The notes under the pieces: generated by a model
What the model was told of the DNA's origin: nothing
Seen by the model: only the letters and a program-made list of their open reading frames with translations
Databases searched by the model: none
Source: Acidobacteriaceae bacterium KBS 89
GTDB taxonomy: Bacteria; Acidobacteriota; Terriglobia; Terriglobales; Acidobacteriaceae
NCBI GenBank assembly: GCA_000381605.1
Contig: KB906759.1
Coordinates: forward strand, 248,001-312,000
Direction of reading: 5' to 3'
DNA: 64,000 nucleotides
In this document: piece by piece, positions 17,653 through 26,103 of the stretch
Numbering within the stretch: position 1 is the stretch's first letter
Layout of the letters: each line of letters opens with the position of its first letter
Translations under genes and position numbers: made by a program

Positions 17653-17922
17653 AAAACGCTTGTCAAGCCCCTAATCGACTCAACTCCTTATTCAACAACA
17701 ACATCCGCGTGGCGTATTAGTTACATCGAACCCGATATACTGGATATAGAGATCAGCAAACAAGCAAGCCCCGTGGGGACTTAGAATCCTACGGGGCTAA
17801 CTCATTTAGATCCAATATTTTGGACGTAACCCATTTACCATGAATATTTTACAAGCCAAGCCATCTCGTAAGCAACTGGAAATAAAAGACTTACGCGCGG
17901 GCAATGGGGGGGGTACCCCCGG
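17653..17922 (-). repeat. Dispersed gene-end element, copy 1
   Basis: About 265 bp, similar in patches to the inverse copy at 27309-27570. Shared blocks include TGTCAAGCCCCTAATCG, GGCGTATTAGTT, TATACTGGATATAGAG, TTTGGACGTAAC, ATCTCGTAAGCAA and GACTTACGCGCGGGCAAT, and a G-run then GTACCCCC. A central hairpin pairs AGCCCCGT (17767-17774) with ACGGGGCT (17791-17798). The G-run end lies 4 nt from the zwf stop, and read in the zwf direction the hairpin is followed by a T-rich tail (TGCTTGTTTGC), so it probably terminates zwf. Confidence 0.7.
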
Positions 17923-17926
17923 AACC

Positions 17927-19336
17927 TTACGCCGTTTGCGCGACCACCCGGAAATCTGCTGGCTCCTCCGCTCTGGGATCGTCCCATCCGCAAGGCGGCC
18001 GAACCTTGGGATCAACCTGATCCGGCCCCCACGTATGTGGCGCATACGGATACACCGGAGTGGCTGCCTTCAACATTGGATCGACGATGCGCCAGGCCTC
18101 CTCGACATAATCCTGCCGCGCAAACAGTGTTGCGTCCCCTGCCATCGCATCCGTCAGCACCCGTTCATAGGCCTCCATCTCACCCGGTTGCGGATGACGG
18201 CAGGCCACCAGCTCAACCTCCTCGCGACCGGTGCCTTCCGGAAGCGCGACCGAAACCGCCATCGCAATCGTCATCTCCGGACTGATTCGAAAGCGCACAT
18301 AGTTCTGCGTCGCGTCCGGCTCGGTCATGTTGGTATTGGGTGGCTTCCGCAACCGCGCCATCACCTCCGTGCAGGTCACGGGAAGATTTTTTCCCGCCCT
18401 GATGTAAAACGGCACACCGTCCCAGCGCCACGATTTAACCTCCAGCTCCAGCGCCGCAAAGGTCTCAACCTTCGAGTTCGGCGCGACCCCCTTCTCATCC
18501 AGATACCCGATAAACTGCCCTCGAATCACATTCTTCGGATCGATCGGCGGAATCGCCTTCAACACCTTGACCTTCTCATCCCGCATCGATTCGCTGTCCC
18601 GCCGCGCAGGACACTCCATCGCCAGATTGCACATCACTTGGAAGATGTGGTTCTGGATCACGTCGCGAATCGCGCCCGTCTGGTCGTAAAACGCGCCGCG
18701 TCCTTGCACACCGAAGTCCTCCGCCATCGTAATCTGAACGCTCTCGATGTAATCGCGGTTCCAAAGCGGCTCAAGGAACGAGTTCGAGAACCGGAACGAC
18801 ACCATATGATGAACCGGACCTTTCGCAAGGTAGTGATCAATGCGGAAGATTGACGACTCTGGAAATGCCGAGAGCAGAATCCGGTTCAGCTCCTGCGCCG
18901 AAGCCAGATCGTGACCGAACGGCTTCTCCACGATGATCCGCGCGCCCTTCGCCGACCCGGACTTCACCAACTGCTCAACCACCTCCTCGAACAGCAAAGG
19001 AGGAATCGCCAGATAATGCGCTGGATGCTCAGCCGAACCAAGCATCTTCCGCACCGCAACGAACGTCCCCGGATCGGAATAGTCGCCATCAACGTACCGC
19101 AGCAGAGAACTCAGCTTCTCCCAAGCCGCAGCATCCAGCCCGCCATGCTGCGCCAGACTGTCCTTCGCCCGAGCCTTCAGCTGGTCCAGGTTCCATCCAG
19201 CTTTCGCCACCCCAATCACGGGAACATCAAGGGTGCCACGCTTGATCATCGCCTGCAGCGCAGGAAAAATCTTTTTGTAGGCCAGATCGCCAGTCGCACC
19301 AAAGAACACCAACGCATCAGAATGAGGTTGACTCAC
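17927..19336 (-). CDS. zwf: Glucose-6-phosphate 1-dehydrogenase
   Basis: 469 residues. Rossmann start FFGATGDLAYKKIFPAL at residues 11-27, with the dinucleotide-binding GATGDLA, EKPFGHDLASA, and the active-site RIDHYLAKGPVHHM near residue 166. The C-terminal domain has IRAGKNLPVTCTEV and YERVLTDAMAGD. It oxidises glucose-6-phosphate to 6-phosphogluconolactone with NAD(P)+, the entry to the pentose phosphate pathway. It follows gnd by 25 nt on the same strand, so both oxidative steps are co-transcribed. No lactonase gene is adjacent. The stop codon abuts the dispersed repeat. Confidence 0.95.
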   Translation of the reverse strand: MSQPHSDALVFFGATGDLAYKKIFPALQAMIKRGTLDVPVIGVAKAGWNLDQLKARAKDSLAQHGGLDAAAWEKLSSLLRYVDGDYSDPGTFVAVRKMLGSAEHPAHYLAIPPLLFEEVVEQLVKSGSAKGARIIVEKPFGHDLASAQELNRILLSAFPESSIFRIDHYLAKGPVHHMVSFRFSNSFLEPLWNRDYIESVQITMAEDFGVQGRGAFYDQTGAIRDVIQNHIFQVMCNLAMECPARRDSESMRDEKVKVLKAIPPIDPKNVIRGQFIGYLDEKGVAPNSKVETFAALELEVKSWRWDGVPFYIRAGKNLPVTCTEVMARLRKPPNTNMTEPDATQNYVRFRISPEMTIAMAVSVALPEGTGREEVELVACRHPQPGEMEAYERVLTDAMAGDATLFARQDYVEEAWRIVDPMLKAATPVYPYAPHTWGPDQVDPKVRPPCGWDDPRAEEPADFRVVAQTA

Positions 19337-19361
19337 AGAGTTTCTCCTTCAAGCTACAAAT

Positions 19362-20384
19362 CTATTTCCCTGCAGGCTTCTCAAGATGCCCGCCAAATCC
19401 ATAGCGCATCGCTGACAACAGCTTATTCGAGAAGTCAGCTTCGCCGCGCGAACTGAACCGTTCATAAAGCGCAGTCGTCAACACCGGAGTTGGAACTCCC
19501 TCGTCGATCCCCGCCTTGATTGTCCAGCGCCCTTCTCCCGAATCCGAAACTCTACCACTAAACTTTGCCATCTCCGGATCCTCCACAAACGCAGCCGCAG
19601 TCAGGTCGAGCAACCACGAAGCGATGACGCTCCCGCGTCGCCAAACCTCCGCAATATCAGGAAGGTTGAAGTCGTACTGGTAATGTTCGGGATCACGAAG
19701 CGGTGTAGTCTCAGCATCGATCTCACCAACATGCTTCCCGATATTGGCCGCCTTCAAGACTCCAAGTCCCTCAGCGTAAGCCGCCATCATTCCATACTCA
19801 ATCCCGTTGTGCACCATCTTGACGAAGTGTCCGCCGCCGCTCGCCCCGCAGTGCAGATATCCCTGCTCCGCAGTCCCGCCCAGCTTCTCTCGACCAGGAG
19901 TCCGCGCAATATCCCCAATTCCCGGAGCAATGGTCTTGAAGATAGGGTCGAGATATTGGACCGCTGCGTCCGGCCCGCCAATCATCATGCAGTATCCGCG
20001 CTCCAGCCCCCAAACTCCTCCGCTTGTCCCCACATCGACATATTGAATCCCTCGTGAGGCAAGTTCCTTCGCTCGGCGAATGTCATCGATGTAGTACGAA
20101 TTGCCTCCATCGATCAGGATGTCGCCATCTTCCAGATGTGGAGCGATCGCCTCTATCGTCTTCTCCACAACTCCCGCGGGAATCATCAGCCAGATCGCGC
20201 GCGGCTTCGCCAGCTTACTCACCATCTCCTGCAGTGAAGACGAACCGGCAATCCCCGCCTCCTTTGCCAGATCCGCAACCACCTTCGGTGACATGTCGAA
20301 GACGACACACTCGTGTCCATGCGCCACCAACCGCCGGACCATATTGGCTCCCATCCTACCCAGACCTACCATTCCAAGTTGCAT
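19362..20384 (-). CDS. gnd: 6-phosphogluconate dehydrogenase, decarboxylating (short GndA-like form)
   Basis: About 340 residues, well below the ~470 of the Escherichia type, so it is the short form often NAD-linked. The N-terminal motif LGMVGLGRMGANMVRRLVAHG binds the cofactor. DGGNSYYIDD, GTSGGVWGLERGYCMMIGG and the catalytic HCGASGGGHFVKMVHNGIEYG are intact. It turns 6-phosphogluconate into ribulose-5-phosphate and CO2. The ATG at 20384 follows GAGGAG. A longer start at 20423 adds 13 unlikely residues. Lies between pgi and zwf on one strand. Confidence 0.94.
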   Translation of the reverse strand: MQLGMVGLGRMGANMVRRLVAHGHECVVFDMSPKVVADLAKEAGIAGSSSLQEMVSKLAKPRAIWLMIPAGVVEKTIEAIAPHLEDGDILIDGGNSYYIDDIRRAKELASRGIQYVDVGTSGGVWGLERGYCMMIGGPDAAVQYLDPIFKTIAPGIGDIARTPGREKLGGTAEQGYLHCGASGGGHFVKMVHNGIEYGMMAAYAEGLGVLKAANIGKHVGEIDAETTPLRDPEHYQYDFNLPDIAEVWRRGSVIASWLLDLTAAAFVEDPEMAKFSGRVSDSGEGRWTIKAGIDEGVPTPVLTTALYERFSSRGEADFSNKLLSAMRYGFGGHLEKPAGK

Positions 20385-20462
20385 ATTCGCTCTCCTCAGT
20401 AGTTCACATGGTTCGCTGGACATCGATGGCGGGAGGATTGCCTCGCGCCGGCGTATCTGGAC

Positions 20463-22097
20463 TCACTTGTTCTTTCTATATCTCCGAATCAGGTTCGTCG
20501 TCGAGGTATCGTGCGTCATCTGAGACTCTGTCGCGCTTTCCAGCTCTCCAATGATTCGTTGCGCTAGTACCTTCCCCAACTCAACGCCCCACTGATCGAA
20601 CGAGTCGATACTCCAGATCGTACCCTGCGTGAACACAGCATGCTCATATAGGGCGATCAGCTTTCCCAAGACCGCTGGAGTCAGCTGTTCGGCCAGGATG
20701 ACGTTCGACGGGCGATTGCCCTCGAAGACACGGTGAGGAACGAGCCAATCCGGCGTCCCTTCAGCCATCACCTGCTCTGCCGTCTTGCCGAACGCAAGTG
20801 CCTCGGCCTGCGCGAACACGTTGGCCATCAACATGTCGTGATGTCGTCCGAGCGGGTTCAGCGTCTTGTAGAACCCGATGAAGTCGCACGGGATCAGCCG
20901 GGTTCCCTGATGGATCAGCTGATAGAAGGAGTGTTGCCCATTGGTTCCGGGCTCCCCCCAATAGATCGGCCCGGTATCGGTCGTCACACGCGTGCCATCC
21001 AGGGTGACGTGTTTGCCATTACTCTCCATTGTCAATTGCTGCAGATAGGCCGGAAAGCGCTTCAGATACTGTTCATATGGGAGCACAGCCATCGTTTGCG
21101 CATCGAAGAAGTCGGTATACCACACGGTCAGAAGCCCCATCAGGACGGGCAGATTGCTCGCAAAAGGAGCTGTACGGAAGTGTTCATCCATCTGGTGAAA
21201 CCCATCGAGCATTGCTCGAAAGTTGTCCGGGCCAATTGCCAGCATGGTTGAGAGGCCGATCGCTGAATCCATCGAGTAGCGTCCACCAACCCAGTCCCAA
21301 AATTCAAACATATTCGCCGTATCAATGCCGAACTTCGTCACTTCCTTGGCATTGGTTGAAATTGCCACGAAATGTTTGGCGACTGCCTTCTCGTCACCGC
21401 CTAATGCAGCAAGAGACCAATCGCGTGCTGAATGCGCGTTGGTCATCGTCTCCAGTGTTGTGAACGTTTTCGACGCAACCAGGAAGAGTGTCTCTTCTGC
21501 ATTCAGATCGCGCACCGCCTCAGCGAAGTCAGTGCCATCAACGTTCGAGACGAAGCGAAAGGTAATATCACGCTGGCTGTAATACTTCAACGCTTCATAC
21601 GCCATCACAGGGCCAAGATCGGAGCCGCCAATTCCAATGTTGATGACATTGCGAATCCGCTTGCCGGTATGCCCCTTCCATACACCGCTACGCACGCGGT
21701 CCGCGAACGACGCCATTTTGTCCAGTACGGCATGGACTGGCCGAACAACGTCTTCGCCATCAACGAGGATTGACTCCTCCTTCGGCGCGCGCAATGCAAT
21801 ATGCAATACCGCCCGGTCCTCTGTGACGTTAATCTTCTTCCCGCTAAACATCGCATCGATCCGTTGCCGAAGACCGGATTCCTCGGCCAACTGAATCAGA
21901 AGATTCAACGTCTCGTCGGTGATGCGATTCTTCGAGTAGTCAAGAAATATTCCGCCGGTCTCGACAGTGAAACGGTCACCCCGCGCGGGGTCCTCTGCAA
22001 ACAGCTGCTTCAGGTGTTTCCCGCTAATCTGCTCGTGATGCGCTTGCAGAGCCTTCCAGGCCGCGCGCTCGCCGACTGGCGTCAATATTGTCGTCAT
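20463..22097 (-). CDS. pgi: Glucose-6-phosphate isomerase
   Basis: About 544 residues, typical of the family. Both PGI signatures are present: DWVGGRYSMDSAIGL and a C-terminal GQHSFYQLIHQGTRLIPCDF. Also NIGIGGSDLGPVM near residue 155, VSNVDGTDFAE and FDQWGVELGK. It interconverts glucose-6-phosphate and fructose-6-phosphate in the cytoplasm. The ATG at 22097 has AAGGAG with 7-nt spacing. Another ATG 6 nt earlier is too close to that site. Next to gnd and zwf on the same strand, which places the glycolysis/pentose phosphate branch point in one cluster. Confidence 0.95.
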   Translation of the reverse strand: MTTILTPVGERAAWKALQAHHEQISGKHLKQLFAEDPARGDRFTVETGGIFLDYSKNRITDETLNLLIQLAEESGLRQRIDAMFSGKKINVTEDRAVLHIALRAPKEESILVDGEDVVRPVHAVLDKMASFADRVRSGVWKGHTGKRIRNVINIGIGGSDLGPVMAYEALKYYSQRDITFRFVSNVDGTDFAEAVRDLNAEETLFLVASKTFTTLETMTNAHSARDWSLAALGGDEKAVAKHFVAISTNAKEVTKFGIDTANMFEFWDWVGGRYSMDSAIGLSTMLAIGPDNFRAMLDGFHQMDEHFRTAPFASNLPVLMGLLTVWYTDFFDAQTMAVLPYEQYLKRFPAYLQQLTMESNGKHVTLDGTRVTTDTGPIYWGEPGTNGQHSFYQLIHQGTRLIPCDFIGFYKTLNPLGRHHDMLMANVFAQAEALAFGKTAEQVMAEGTPDWLVPHRVFEGNRPSNVILAEQLTPAVLGKLIALYEHAVFTQGTIWSIDSFDQWGVELGKVLAQRIIGELESATESQMTHDTSTTNLIRRYRKNK

Positions 22098-22273
22098 CAA
22101 CATGCTCCTTATTTATTTCTCGTCTTGTCCGCAGGCAAGACTATTATCCATTCGACTGCAAAGGACGCTATGAGGTTTCAAACTCAGGGTTCGTTTGTCG
22201 AATTCGAACTCGGAAAAAATTGACTCAGAATTCATAGTGATCGATTTTCTCGTCATTTCGTAACGGGCTAATC

Positions 22274-23620
22274 TTAGAGGCCGAGTTCAGTGCGAATTGC
22301 TGAGGCGATGGAATCGGCGTGATGTCGCATTAGCGGTTCGGACTCCGCTTCGATCATCACGCGCGCCAGCGACTCGGTTCCCGAATAGCGGATTACGACG
22401 CGGCCCGAATCAGCTAACTCCGCTTCCGCGGCGCGAATCGCAGCCGCGATCGTGGGAATTCCCTCCAGCGGCTTCTTCTCTCTTACCTTAACGTTAACAA
22501 TGACCTGCGGAAAAACCTGAAGATCGGCGACCAGTTCGGCTAGAGTCCTACCGCTCCGATGGACAATATCGAGGAGCAACAACGCAGTCAGCAGACCATC
22601 GCCAGTTGTACTCCGTCCTGTAAAGATAATGTGGCCGGATTGCTCTCCCCCTAGTGCCGACCCCGTAGCGATCATTTGTTCGAGCACATACTTGTCACCA
22701 ACGGCCGCCCGAAGCATTTGGATGCCGCTGCGTTTCAGTGCCGCTTCAAGGCCCATATTTGACATCGTTGTCGCAACAACAGTCGAATTAGTGAGTAAGC
22801 CTCGTGTCTGCAGATCACGGCCAGCAAGAAGCAACACTGCGTCGCCGTTGACCACACGACCATTTTCGTCTGCAAATAAAGCGCGATCCGCGTCGCCGTC
22901 GAACGTGATACCCATTGAGGCGTGGTGGCGTTTCACCTGGGCGCCCACGATCTCCGGATGCAGCGCCCCACAAGCCTCGTTAATGTTGTGGCCATCAGGG
23001 CTTGCGTGCGTAATGATTACCTCGCCTCCAAGGTCCGCGAAGAGTTGTGGAGCAACGGAAGAAGCGGCACCGTTAGCACAGTCGATGACAACGCGGCGAC
23101 CGTCGAGCGAGAGGCCCGGAACTGCGTCAAGGAGGAAGCGAACATACTCTGCCCGGTCTGCCTCATTAACCACAGGTGGAACAGCTTGTTGCGGCAGGGT
23201 CGTCAAACCGGCGAGTTGCCGGAAGATCTCCTCTTCAATCGCGAGTTCGACCGCATCGGGCAATTTATAACCGTCCGGACCGAATAGCTTGATGCCATTG
23301 TCCTGCCAAGGATTGTGCGAGGCCGAGATGACAATGCCGGCGGCAAACCCGTGGGCACGCGCGAGGAAAGCGATGCCAGGGGTAGTGATTACACCCGCAC
23401 TCTCGACCGAAGCCCCACCTGCACTGAGGCCCGCCGTTAGGGTCGCGGCGATCCAACTACTGGATTCGCGAGTATCCATGCCCAGCAAAACACGGGGTAA
23501 GGGTGTTTTAGCAGCAAGAGTATGGGCAAGCGCCAACCCAATCGCATAGACAGTATTTGCATCGAGCGGCGTCTGACCGGCGACACCGCGGATACCGTCG
23601 GTTCCAAAGAGCTTCTTCAT
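22274..23620 (-). CDS. glmM: Phosphoglucosamine mutase
   Basis: 448 residues, full length. It starts KKLFGTDGIRGVAG and has the phosphoserine loop ISASHNPWQDNGIK near residue 100, the metal loop FDGDADRALF, the sugar-binding GGEQSGHIIF and the C-terminal phosphate-binding RYSGTESLARVM. It converts glucosamine-6-phosphate to glucosamine-1-phosphate for UDP-GlcNAc, the precursor of peptidoglycan and LPS. Its start overlaps the stop of xseA by 4 nt, so translation is coupled. A 176-nt gap separates it from pgi. Confidence 0.95.
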   Translation of the reverse strand: MKKLFGTDGIRGVAGQTPLDANTVYAIGLALAHTLAAKTPLPRVLLGMDTRESSSWIAATLTAGLSAGGASVESAGVITTPGIAFLARAHGFAAGIVISASHNPWQDNGIKLFGPDGYKLPDAVELAIEEEIFRQLAGLTTLPQQAVPPVVNEADRAEYVRFLLDAVPGLSLDGRRVVIDCANGAASSVAPQLFADLGGEVIITHASPDGHNINEACGALHPEIVGAQVKRHHASMGITFDGDADRALFADENGRVVNGDAVLLLAGRDLQTRGLLTNSTVVATTMSNMGLEAALKRSGIQMLRAAVGDKYVLEQMIATGSALGGEQSGHIIFTGRSTTGDGLLTALLLLDIVHRSGRTLAELVADLQVFPQVIVNVKVREKKPLEGIPTIAAAIRAAEAELADSGRVVIRYSGTESLARVMIEAESEPLMRHHADSIASAIRTELGL

Positions 23621-25176
23621 GAGTTAGTGATCTCCGTTAGATTTCGCTCGTTTAGCTCTATTTGGGTCACTTCGGCTTCCAGTGTGCCTTCGGCAAGGTA
23701 GGCGCGAATCGTTTGGCCCCTAGAGGTCTTTGCGGCAGAACGTAAGAGCGCACCATCAGCGGCATAGATGAGAGCATAACCGCGAGACAACACAGCGAGA
23801 GGCGACAGCGCCTCGAGTCGAGCAGATGCCCGATCCAGAGGACCCAAGCGGGTGTTGATGATCTGGGTCGAGCTACGGTGCAGTCGTTGAGTTGTACCCT
23901 CCAATCGCCGCTGCATAGTGGCGACCCGCATGGCAATATTATGGCTGCGAAGCCGATCGTTGAGAAGCGCGAGACGCTGCGCTGAAGTGCGAAGGCGACG
24001 GGGTACTGAGCCACCAAGACGAAGCCGCAATTCATCAAGGCGCTGATCTCGCCGGTTGATCGCGTCGTGCAGACGCCTTAGAACGGACTCGGCTGAAATA
24101 CGAGCATAACGCTGTCGTGAATGCATCAGGTGAAATCGGCCGGCACGCTGGACACGCGCAGCGAGAACAGAGATGCGTTCTTCGATCCGGTGTTGCGCCG
24201 CCGTGACCAATTCAGCGGCTGCGGACGGAGTCGTAGCGCGGAGGTCGGCAACAAAGTCTGCGATGGTGAAATCAGTCTCATGGCCGATGGCGGATACAAT
24301 TGGGATTTCCGAAGCAGCGATGATGCGGGCAAGTGCTTCGTCGTTGAACCCGGCGAGGTCCTCCAGCGATCCACCACCGCGAGCGATGACAATGACATCG
24401 ACGAGTGATTTGTTCGCATTGAACCATCGAATACCGGCAGCGACCGAACTTGGACTTGAGTCGCCTTGCATCGTTGCCGGATACACAAGCAGGTGGAGTC
24501 GAGCATGTCTGCGACGGACGACGGTGACGATATCCCGAATCACCGCTCCGGTGGGCGAAGTGACGATACCGATTCGCTTGGGGAAGGCCGGCAGCGGACG
24601 CTTTCGATCGGCGTCAAAGAGTCCTTCATCGAGCAGCCGCGCTTTGAGCTGTTCAAAGGCGAGTTGAAGCGCGCCGGCGCCACGCGGCTCCATTGTTTCG
24701 GCGATGAGTTGAAGCTGACCTCGGCTCTCATAGACCGAAACACGACCACGCACCAGGACGGCGAGTCCGTCGGCAGGGCGAAAGCGCAGGAGGGTGGCCT
24801 GACGTCGGAACAGGACGACGGGGAGTTGCGCCTCGCCGTCCTTTAGCGTGAAGTAGATGTGTCCTGAGGGAGCAGGACGGCAGTTGGAGATCTCGCCTTC
24901 AATCCAGAGATCGGTATAAGTGGCCTCGACGTGCTGGCGGATGTTCGTTACCAGCGCACGAACGGTCCAGACACGACGCTCCGTTGTCGAGGCGGCCGAA
25001 ACTACCTTTCGACGTTCAGGCGTTGGAGCTTCCTCATTGAGAGCGGAAAAAAGTCCGCTTTGGCAGCCCAGATCGTCACTCGGAAGGGCGGAGGAGATCC
25101 GTTTTCCTAAATGTGCTTTTCCTCGCCGTGCGCGCAGGCTGGCCAGGGTCGGCGGTTTGTCGTCGCTCTCGGGCAT
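23617..25176 (-). CDS. xseA: Exodeoxyribonuclease VII large subunit
   Basis: About 519 residues. After an unusual N-terminal extension of about 70 residues comes the OB fold: WTVRALVTNIRQHVEATYTD, WIEGEISNCRPAPSGHIYFT. The central catalytic domain has RIGIVTSPTGAVIRDIVTVV, VIVIARGGGSLEDLAGFNDE and IVSAIGHETDFTIADFVADL, and a long coiled-coil C-terminus follows. With the small subunit XseB it degrades single-stranded DNA in repair. No xseB is visible nearby. The 3' end overlaps glmM. An alternative ATG lies at 25194. Confidence 0.95.
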   Translation of the reverse strand: MPESDDKPPTLASLRARRGKAHLGKRISSALPSDDLGCQSGLFSALNEEAPTPERRKVVSAASTTERRVWTVRALVTNIRQHVEATYTDLWIEGEISNCRPAPSGHIYFTLKDGEAQLPVVLFRRQATLLRFRPADGLAVLVRGRVSVYESRGQLQLIAETMEPRGAGALQLAFEQLKARLLDEGLFDADRKRPLPAFPKRIGIVTSPTGAVIRDIVTVVRRRHARLHLLVYPATMQGDSSPSSVAAGIRWFNANKSLVDVIVIARGGGSLEDLAGFNDEALARIIAASEIPIVSAIGHETDFTIADFVADLRATTPSAAAELVTAAQHRIEERISVLAARVQRAGRFHLMHSRQRYARISAESVLRRLHDAINRRDQRLDELRLRLGGSVPRRLRTSAQRLALLNDRLRSHNIAMRVATMQRRLEGTTQRLHRSSTQIINTRLGPLDRASARLEALSPLAVLSRGYALIYAADGALLRSAAKTSRGQTIRAYLAEGTLEAEVTQIELNERNLTEITNS

Positions 25177-25215
25177 ACCGCCTGAGTCTAGCATCGCCCG
25201 GTGGGAATTTTCGAG

Positions 25216-25440
25216 CTACCGGCGGAAGCGGCTCACGGCCCACAGGAGCAGGCTCAACACAATGCTGACCAGGATCGAGGTTGCCAAGGGAAAGGAGACC
25301 GACCAGCCTCGTCCGCGCCAGTTCAGGTCTCCAGGAAGGCGCCCAAGGGGCAGATGGAGGCGGTTGAGCGCGAGGATGATTGCGCCGGCGAAGACAAGGA
25401 AGAGGCCGAGGACGATCAGGATACGGCCTAGATCATGCAT
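25216..25440 (-). CDS. DUF2905 small membrane protein
   Basis: 74 residues with two membrane helices: GRILIVLGLFLVFAGAIIL (about 5-23) and PLATSILVSIVLSLLLWAV (about 51-69). Between them is the family hallmark LPLGRLPGDLNWRGRGWSVSFPL. Function is unknown across the family, and it is often near DNA repair or recombination genes. Here it lies about 40 nt upstream of xseA in the same direction, probably the same operon, and 12 nt downstream of the receiver-domain gene. Confidence 0.85.
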   Translation of the reverse strand: MHDLGRILIVLGLFLVFAGAIILALNRLHLPLGRLPGDLNWRGRGWSVSFPLATSILVSIVLSLLLWAVSRFRR

Positions 25441-25452
25441 GTTACGGGTCGG

Positions 25453-25824
25453 CTAAGCCGTGGCCAGCAAAGCAGCCGCTTCGCGCAGAAGCTCTGAGGG
25501 TTGACAAGGTTTAGTGAGGACACCTAGTGGGCGTGAAAGCTTGCGTGCCTGATCGCGGACGCTCTTCAGGTTCGAGTAAAAGCCAGTCAGCACGAGAATG
25601 CGGCACGCGGGAAGCTCGCGTGTTACGTCCTCTACGAGGGAGAGACCGTCGCGGCCTGGCATGGTCACGTCGCAGAGCAGAAGGTTTGGGGCAAATTCAC
25701 GGGAACTCTCCAGAGCTTCATCTGCAGAGTATGCTGTTTTGGCCACAAAACCATTCCTCTCGAAGATGAGGGTCAATGTATCGGCAACCAGGCGATCATC
25801 GTCAACTATGAGAACTCGCTGCAT
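25453..25824 (-). CDS. Single-domain response regulator (CheY-like receiver)
   Basis: 123 residues, a receiver domain with no output domain. The acidic pocket DDD (residues 8-10), phospho-acceptor Asp52 in LLLCDVTMPG, switch Thr80 in LVLTG and Lys105 in LTKP are all present, so it should be phosphorylatable. No histidine kinase gene is adjacent, so it is an orphan that acts through protein-protein contact or as a phosphate shuttle. It is the first gene of a leftward set that goes on to DUF2905, xseA and glmM. Confidence 0.88.
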   Translation of the reverse strand: MQRVLIVDDDRLVADTLTLIFERNGFVAKTAYSADEALESSREFAPNLLLCDVTMPGRDGLSLVEDVTRELPACRILVLTGFYSNLKSVRDQARKLSRPLGVLTKPCQPSELLREAAALLATA

Positions 25825-26103
25825 AGTTTCCTCTCTTTCGAGTAAGTCGGTTTTAGACGGCTCAATACGCGAACATTTATCGAATTGATCTAAGCTTAGG
25901 CCTCAAAAAGTATTTTTGTCGAATGAATATGTTGCTGTTTTGTCTGATGAACGAATTGGCCCTATTGTTTCAACAATATTGTGTCGTCTGAATTGTTTAT
26001 GTCTTGCTCTGCTTATTGACGCAGCTGAGGCTGGAAGGTCAGCCCGGGGAGCTCTGATAAGGTTGAAAAACATCGCTCGCATCAAGCGGAGGATTGATTT
26101 CAC

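Noticed and set aside
17445..17720. 91-residue plus-strand frame after the cytochrome gene
   Set aside because: No ribosome-binding site, no recognisable fold, and its end runs into the dispersed element.
17840..18853. 337-residue frame antisense to zwf that also crosses the dispersed repeat
   Set aside because: Composition is typical of an antisense mirror and there is no ribosome-binding site.
25973..25982. ACAATATTGT palindrome upstream of the channel gene
   Set aside because: Too short and AT-rich to call an operator without a second copy or a known regulator.
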